NCBI GenBank assembly: GCA_947629795.1
Contig: CANRFC010000031.1
Location: 1 to 34,844, forward strand
Reading direction: 5' to 3'
DNA length: 34,844 nucleotides
From: an uncultured Oscillospiraceae bacterium
GTDB lineage: Bacteria; Bacillota; Clostridia; Oscillospirales; Oscillospiraceae
Shown here: in pieces, positions 30,541 to 34,844 of the stretch
Layout: each line of letters opens with the position of its first letter
Numbering within the stretch: position 1 is the stretch's first letter
The notes under the pieces: model-generated
What the model was told of the DNA's origin: nothing
What the model saw: only the letters and a program-made list of their open reading frames with translations
Database searches by the model: none
Made by a program: the position numbers and the translations under genes

Positions 30541-30620
30541 ATACTAACTTCTTACCATCATGGTAGTGAAACAATTAATATTTTCCTTATCCGCTCGATA
30601 CTCCTCCTCTTCTCCGCTCC

Positions 30621-30704
30621 GGCAAAGCCTTGGGCCCCAAAGGAAAGCGCCGCCGGCCGCCGCCCCCGGAGGGAAAGCGGCAGAAGGGGCCCGGAACTTT
30701 TGCC
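30621..30704. repeat. Long GC-rich imperfect inverted repeat
   Basis: The roughly 330-base gap between the divergent symporter and CoA-disulfide reductase genes holds no gene. It contains a GC-rich block in which GGCAAA/TTTGCC and GGGCCCC/GGGGCCC pair across about 84 bases, with further GCCGC/GCGGC pairing inside. It sits in otherwise AT-rich DNA. It is not placed to end a gene, so a regulatory or untranslated RNA structure is possible. Confidence 0.45.
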
Positions 30705-30844
30705 CCATTCTTCATAAAAATTTCTCACTTCCCTCTTGCATTTTGCATCCTTTTGTGATAGCTTTTTTATAGCGAAGTTCATTTACGTGTTAATAGAATA
30801 CCTCGCATATATTCTCTGAAAACATAATCATAGGGGGAATCGTT

Positions 30845-32539
30845 ATGAAGCGTGTTCTGGTTGTGGGCGGTGTGGCCGGCGGGGCCTCGGTGGCTGCCCG
30901 TCTGCGTCGGCTGGACGAGTCGGCGGACATCACCATCTTCGAGCGGGGACCTCACGTCTCCTTCTCCAACTGCGCCCTGCCCTACTACCTGGGCGGCGAC
31001 ATCGAGGAGAGCTCTCAGCTGGTCCTCATGAGCCCGGAGAAGTTCAAAAAACAGTATAACATCGACGTGCGCACCGGCCAGGAGGTCCTCTCCATCGACC
31101 GCTCCGCCAAGACCGTCCAGGTGAAGAAGGTCGAGGACGGCAGCGTCTACACCGAGGGCTACGACATCCTGGTCCTCTCTCCCGGCGCCCGGCCCATCGT
31201 CCCCGCCTCCATCCAGGGCACCGACCTGCCCCACGTCTTCACCATCCGCAACGTGGTGGACATCGCCGCCCTGAAGGACTACGTGGTCAATCAGAACGTG
31301 GAGCGGGTGGCGGTCATCGGCGGCGGCTTCATCGGCCTGGAGGCCGCGGAGAACCTGCGCAAGCTGGGCAAGGAGGTCTCCCTGGTGGAGGCCGCCGACC
31401 AGATCATGGCCCCCCTGGACTACGACATGGTCCAGATGCTCCACAAGGAGCTGCTGGACAACGGCGTGGAACTGGTGGTGGGGGACGCCCTGTCCCAGAT
31501 TTCCCCCGACCGCATCATCCTGGCCTCCGGCAGAGAGATCGCCGCCCAGGCCGTGGTCCTGGCCATCGGCGTGGCTCCCGAGAACGGCCTGGCCAAGGAC
31601 GCCGGGCTGGAGCTGGGGGTCACCGGCGGCATCAAGGTCAACCACCACTACCAGACCTCCGACCCCGCCATCTACGCCGTGGGTGACGCCATCGAGGTCT
31701 ACCACCGCCTGACCCACAAGCCCACCCGTCTGGCCCTGGCCGGCCCCGCCCAGCGCCAGGCCCGGGCCGCCGCCGACCACATGTGCGGCATTCCCCACAA
31801 CAACCGGGGGGTCATCGGCTCCTGCGTGGTACGGGTCTTCGGGCTCAACGCCGCCGCCACCGGCCTGAATGAGAAGACCGCCCAGGCCGCCGGCATCCCC
31901 TACGACGTGGCCTACGTCATCCCCTCCGACCGGCCCAGCCTCATGCCCGGGGCCCATCCCATGCACTTCAAGCTCCTCTTCGAGGTCCCCACCGGCCGCA
32001 TCCTGGGCGCCCAGGCCGTGGGCGCGGGCAGCGTGGACAAGCGCATCGACGTCATTGCCACCCTCATCTCCATGGGCGGCGACCTGGAGGATCTGAAAGA
32101 GGAGGAGCTGTGCTACTCTCCCCTGTTCGGCACCGCCAAGGACGTGGTGAACGTGGCCGCCCTGGTGGGTCTCAACCTGCTCTACGGCAAGTTCCGCCAG
32201 GTCTCCGTGTCCCAGGCCCGCTCCCTGGTGGAGTCCGGGGCCTACATCGTGGACGTCCGGGAGGAGCACGAGTTCCAGGCCGGGCACCTGAAGGGGGCGG
32301 TGAACATCCCCCTGTCCCAGTTCCGCCAGCGCATGGCCGAGATCCCCAAGGACCGGCCGGTCTACCTCCACTGCCGCACCAGCCAGCGCAGCTACAACGC
32401 CATCATGGCCCTTCAGCATGAGGGCTGGACCAACCTCTACAACATGGCCGGGTCCATCTCGGGCATCAGCCTTTACGAGTACTTCAACGACGTGACCCAG
32501 GGCCGGGAGCCCATTGTCACCGCTTACACCTTCCGCTGA
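30845..32539 (+). CDS. CoA-disulfide/polysulfide reductase with rhodanese domain
   Basis: A 564-residue flavoprotein of the CoA-disulfide reductase/Npsr type fused to a rhodanese domain. The N-terminal FAD site is VLVVGGVAGGASVAARLRRL; Cys43 in SFSNCALPYY is the catalytic half-cystine that forms a mixed disulfide with CoA. The NAD(P)H site is VAVIGGGFIGLEAAENLRKL, and IYAVGDAIEV is the second FAD motif. The rhodanese domain (about 462-557) has active Cys510 in HCRTSQRS. Family members reduce CoA-disulfide, CoA-persulfide or polysulfide. A modest GGGGGA site precedes the ATG. It is a single-gene transcript with a terminator about 130 bases downstream and parS in between. Confidence 0.93.
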   Translation: MKRVLVVGGVAGGASVAARLRRLDESADITIFERGPHVSFSNCALPYYLGGDIEESSQLVLMSPEKFKKQYNIDVRTGQEVLSIDRSAKTVQVKKVEDGSVYTEGYDILVLSPGARPIVPASIQGTDLPHVFTIRNVVDIAALKDYVVNQNVERVAVIGGGFIGLEAAENLRKLGKEVSLVEAADQIMAPLDYDMVQMLHKELLDNGVELVVGDALSQISPDRIILASGREIAAQAVVLAIGVAPENGLAKDAGLELGVTGGIKVNHHYQTSDPAIYAVGDAIEVYHRLTHKPTRLALAGPAQRQARAAADHMCGIPHNNRGVIGSCVVRVFGLNAAATGLNEKTAQAAGIPYDVAYVIPSDRPSLMPGAHPMHFKLLFEVPTGRILGAQAVGAGSVDKRIDVIATLISMGGDLEDLKEEELCYSPLFGTAKDVVNVAALVGLNLLYGKFRQVSVSQARSLVESGAYIVDVREEHEFQAGHLKGAVNIPLSQFRQRMAEIPKDRPVYLHCRTSQRSYNAIMALQHEGWTNLYNMAGSISGISLYEYFNDVTQGREPIVTAYTFR

Positions 32540-32551
32540 TTTTAGTACAGA

Positions 32552-32567
32552 TGTTCCACGTGGAACA
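32552..32567. other. parS: parS chromosome centromere site
   Basis: TGTTCCACGTGGAACA is a perfect 16-base palindrome matching the conserved bacterial ParB-binding consensus (TGTTNCACGTGAAACA in Bacillus) at all but one base, and that difference restores full symmetry. It lies in an intergenic position 12 bases after the CoA-disulfide reductase gene. ParB (Spo0J) loads here and spreads to help segregate the origin; such sites cluster near oriC. Confidence 0.85.
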
Positions 32568-32673
32568 CCGGCATTTCCGTACCACTTTCAGGGGGGCGCC
32601 CACCGGGCCGTGTCCGATAAGGAAGTACGGAAACAATGGACACAGGCAGACAGACAAGCGATAAAATGAAACG

Positions 32674-32709
32674 GCAGGGACCGGTTGAAAGGCTGGTCCC
32701 TGCTGTTTT
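32674..32709 (+). terminator. Intrinsic terminator
   Basis: GCAGGGACC and GGTCCCTGC form a 9-base stem around a 12-base loop, followed by TGTTTTT. It most likely ends the CoA-disulfide reductase transcript. Confidence 0.8.
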
Positions 32710-32814
32710 TCTGTGCGCCGCCCGGCCCCAGCGCCGCAAAGCGCCGCCCTCTGAACAACAGAAAAGCCCTTAAAAATTTTAGAAAATGGGCTTTTTTTCA
32801 AATTTCAGCCGTAG

Positions 32815-33005
32815 TATAATATCCTTGCCAAACAGCCGGATATGTGCGCGCTTTTCTATGGATGAACTGCATCTTTTGCCCTTTTGTCAAAACGCAGTTC
32901 CCTTTTCTCTGTGCTTTTGCGGTTTCTCCGCAGTGTGCGCAGCAGGTCGCCCGGTGGCATGGAGACCGGCGCTTTTCGGCGCATGACTTCGTGCCACGCG
33001 CTTTT
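32815..33005 (+). promoter_or_regulatory. Promoter element and structured leader of WG-repeat gene
   Basis: TATAAT at 32815-32820 is a good -10, with only a weak T-rich -35. The leader to the ATG is about 200 bases. Near its end GTGGCA (32954-32959) pairs with TGCCAC (32992-32997), followed by GCGCTTTTT, a terminator-like arrangement. CCGGT (32951-32955) and ACCGG (32965-32969) could form a competing stem. No known riboswitch class is recognised. Confidence 0.4.
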
Positions 33006-33034
33006 TCAGTGAGCAAAAGATAGGAGGAGTTGTG

Positions 33035-34844
33035 ATGAAAAGAAGGTTCTTTCCCCTGGCTCTGACCCTGTGTCTGTGTTTTTCCTTGCTGCCTACCGCC
33101 CTGGCAGCGGAAATGGTGGAGGTAGCCCCGCCCGTATACACATCGGTCCGTCTGCCCCAAAAGGGCGGGCTTTTGGAGGTCCATGGCAGCGACGTCTTTT
33201 CCGCCGGCGTCCTGGACCTCAGGACCGGAAAAGAGGTCCTGGCGCCGACAAACAGCATCGTTGATATCCTGAACGAAAACCTGATCACGGTATGTCCGCG
33301 CAGTGTAGATGTCGGTCTGGTCAACAGAGCGGGAGAGGTCGTCCTTCCCGCAGGGCATTATTATATCAGAACGGCCACCGACAACGGCCGCGAGATGGTG
33401 CTTGCCGACAAAGGGTCGGATGGTCTCGTTGCCCGTACCGGTCAATATACGCTCTATAATGAAATGGGCCAGGCGGTCATTTCCATGGACGAATATGCGT
33501 CAATGGAGGATCCCTCCGAGGGTCTGGTCTGCGCCGGCAAGCGTGTAGAGGAAAAGGGCATGTATTGGAGTTCGAACGGCTTCCGGTATGGATATTTTGA
33601 CGCCGCCACCGGGGAAGCAGTGATCCCCCTTCAATATCACAATGCCACCCGCTTCAGGGATGGGCTCGCTCTTGTCGTGGAAGGCATCCGGGACGATACC
33701 CCCCTCGCCCTTTTAACATACCACGCCTATGTCATCGACAAAACCGGGAAAAAAGTGGCGGAACTCCCGGAGGGGGAAGATTATTCGATCAAATCGATCA
33801 GCAATTTTTCCGAGGGTATCTTTGGGATCGAGGACTATGAAAATACCGACCAGGGTCTCTGCAAAAAATTCCGCCTTTTTGACGAGACCGGAAAAGAATT
33901 CGGGTCCATCCAGACCTATCTCCCGTACTCCGACACGGTAATCGGCGGCCTGCTCGAGGTTTCGGGCCCGGACGGCAGATCGGGCATGGTCAACGTCAGG
34001 ACAGGACAAGTGGTGGTCCCCATGGAGTACGATTCTTGCACCGTGATGTGCATCAAGGCCGTTCCGGGGGCAAAATACCCGGTTGCGGAACGGATCATGG
34101 CCGTGGATCGGACAGCTGGGATCATCCGTTTCTATACGGGAGAGGGCGAGAAACTGCCCAACGAGTATGACAGCACTGGGAGCATGGGCGTGGAGACCTC
34201 CGAAGGACGGCTCTGGATCGTGTCCTCAAACGGAAAATGGGGCGCTGTTGACTCCCTCTGCCAAGAGGTCATCCCCTGCAAATATGACCGCGGCTTCACC
34301 TTTTCGGAGGATCGGGCCGTGGTGACGCTGAACGGCAGGCAGGGCGTCATCGACCCCACAGGAGCGGAGATCGCCGCCTGCAAATACGACTCCGTAGGGA
34401 CCTTTTCGGAGGGCCTTGCGACGGTCAAGATAGAGGACAGCAATTATTTCGGGTATATCGACGCCGCCGGCAAGGAGGTATTTACCCTCGATACAGGCAA
34501 GTATTTCAGCGCAGCCTGGATCCCGACGATCTCCCGGTTTAGGGATGGATTGGCCGTGGTCAGTTATATGGGCCCTGACCAAAGCAATCACGTTGATATC
34601 ATTGACCGGACCGGGGCCGTGGTGGTGCCCGATGAACGTATGCCCTACCACAACAATGTGGATAACTTGGGAGACGGTTACTTTACAGGCAGCGTCGTGT
34701 CTCCGGACGGCAGATCCATGTGGGGTGTGAGCCGCCTTCAGGATACTGTTGTCCTCACCGCCTACGCCTCCACCCAAAGCGTAGAGGTGGACGGCACCCC
34801 GGTGGAGTTCCAGATGTACGCCCTGAAGGACGAAAACGGCTATC
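33035..34844 (+). CDS. Secreted WG-repeat protein, runs off right edge
   Basis: At least 603 residues, open at the window end. A Sec signal peptide (MKRRFFPLALTLCLCFSLLP, cleavage near ALAA) is followed by repeated beta units of the WG/KWG type, for example GYFDAATGEAVIPLQYHNAT with RFRDGLALV, KWGAVDSLCQEVIPCKYDRG with FTFSEDRAVV, and RQGVIDPTGAEIAACKYDSV with GTFSEGLATV. These alternate in units of about 45 residues and would fold as a propeller-like or solenoid exported domain. The last residues (ASTQSVEVDGTPVEFQMYAL) look like the start of a stalk or copper-amine-oxidase-N-like domain common in Oscillospiraceae exported proteins. AGGAGGAG precedes the ATG. Third-position GC bias looks weaker than in the genes to its left. 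The ligand is unknown. Confidence 0.85.
   Translation, partial: MKRRFFPLALTLCLCFSLLPTALAAEMVEVAPPVYTSVRLPQKGGLLEVHGSDVFSAGVLDLRTGKEVLAPTNSIVDILNENLITVCPRSVDVGLVNRAGEVVLPAGHYYIRTATDNGREMVLADKGSDGLVARTGQYTLYNEMGQAVISMDEYASMEDPSEGLVCAGKRVEEKGMYWSSNGFRYGYFDAATGEAVIPLQYHNATRFRDGLALVVEGIRDDTPLALLTYHAYVIDKTGKKVAELPEGEDYSIKSISNFSEGIFGIEDYENTDQGLCKKFRLFDETGKEFGSIQTYLPYSDTVIGGLLEVSGPDGRSGMVNVRTGQVVVPMEYDSCTVMCIKAVPGAKYPVAERIMAVDRTAGIIRFYTGEGEKLPNEYDSTGSMGVETSEGRLWIVSSNGKWGAVDSLCQEVIPCKYDRGFTFSEDRAVVTLNGRQGVIDPTGAEIAACKYDSVGTFSEGLATVKIEDSNYFGYIDAAGKEVFTLDTGKYFSAAWIPTISRFRDGLAVVSYMGPDQSNHVDIIDRTGAVVVPDERMPYHNNVDNLGDGYFTGSVVSPDGRSMWGVSRLQDTVVLTAYASTQSVEVDGTPVEFQMYALKDENGY

Noticed and set aside
30779-32419. 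A 546-codon minus-strand frame
   Set aside because: It is antisense to the CoA-disulfide reductase/rhodanese gene, which has all its catalytic motifs.

Overview
This window looks like chromosomal DNA of an anaerobic, fairly high-GC member of the Firmicutes/Clostridia, most likely an Oscillospiraceae-type gut bacterium. That assignment is an inference from strong AGGAGG-type ribosome binding sites, Bacillus-type sigma-A promoters, a consensus Firmicutes parS site, heavy G/C use at third codon positions in the right-hand genes, and the gene families present. No 16S or other marker gene is in view.

Region 1 (1-14.8 kb) is accessory DNA carrying parts of an integrative element. A minus-strand block with overlapping or closely spaced genes runs from right to left: PemK/MazF-like protein, two ParB-fold proteins, a 55-residue protein, a CHC2 zinc-finger primase-like protein, a DUF6870-like protein, three large serine recombinases in tandem, and a small resolvase-like protein whose catalytic serine is an alanine. 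A fragment of a further recombinase lies at the left edge. Upstream of the block is about 600 bases of hairpin-rich non-coding DNA and an XRE regulator. From 9.9 to 14.4 kb the DNA is eroded: two KTR-type zinc-ribbon proteins, a short fragment possibly from an ImmA/IrrE-type protein, two flavodoxin-like genes (one frameshifted at a T8 run), a metallo-beta-lactamase-fold gene that has lost its metal site, a membrane HD-GYP phosphodiesterase behind an intrinsic terminator, and a TetR regulator. No conjugation genes are visible, so this is either one end of an element that continues to the left or a decayed remnant.

Region 2 (15-23.8 kb) is an oligopeptide-type ABC transporter operon (oppB-C-D-F, then substrate-binding lipoprotein) that continues into an M42 metallopeptidase and a DUF4438 protein. 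It has a near-consensus promoter in front and faces a convergent RpiR/SIS regulator. Region 3 (23.8-30.6 kb) is an amino-acid handling cluster: C_GCAxxG_C_C protein and Dabb protein, divergent from LysR and RidA; then two paralogous class-V PLP enzymes flanking a YbaK-type tRNA deacylase; then a DAACS symporter. Together they suggest uptake and PLP-dependent breakdown of an amino acid, with clean-up of reactive enamines (RidA) and of mis-charged tRNA (YbaK). Region 4 (30.8-34.8 kb) holds a CoA-disulfide reductase/rhodanese fusion, a parS centromere site, and the start of a secreted WG-repeat protein that runs off the right edge.
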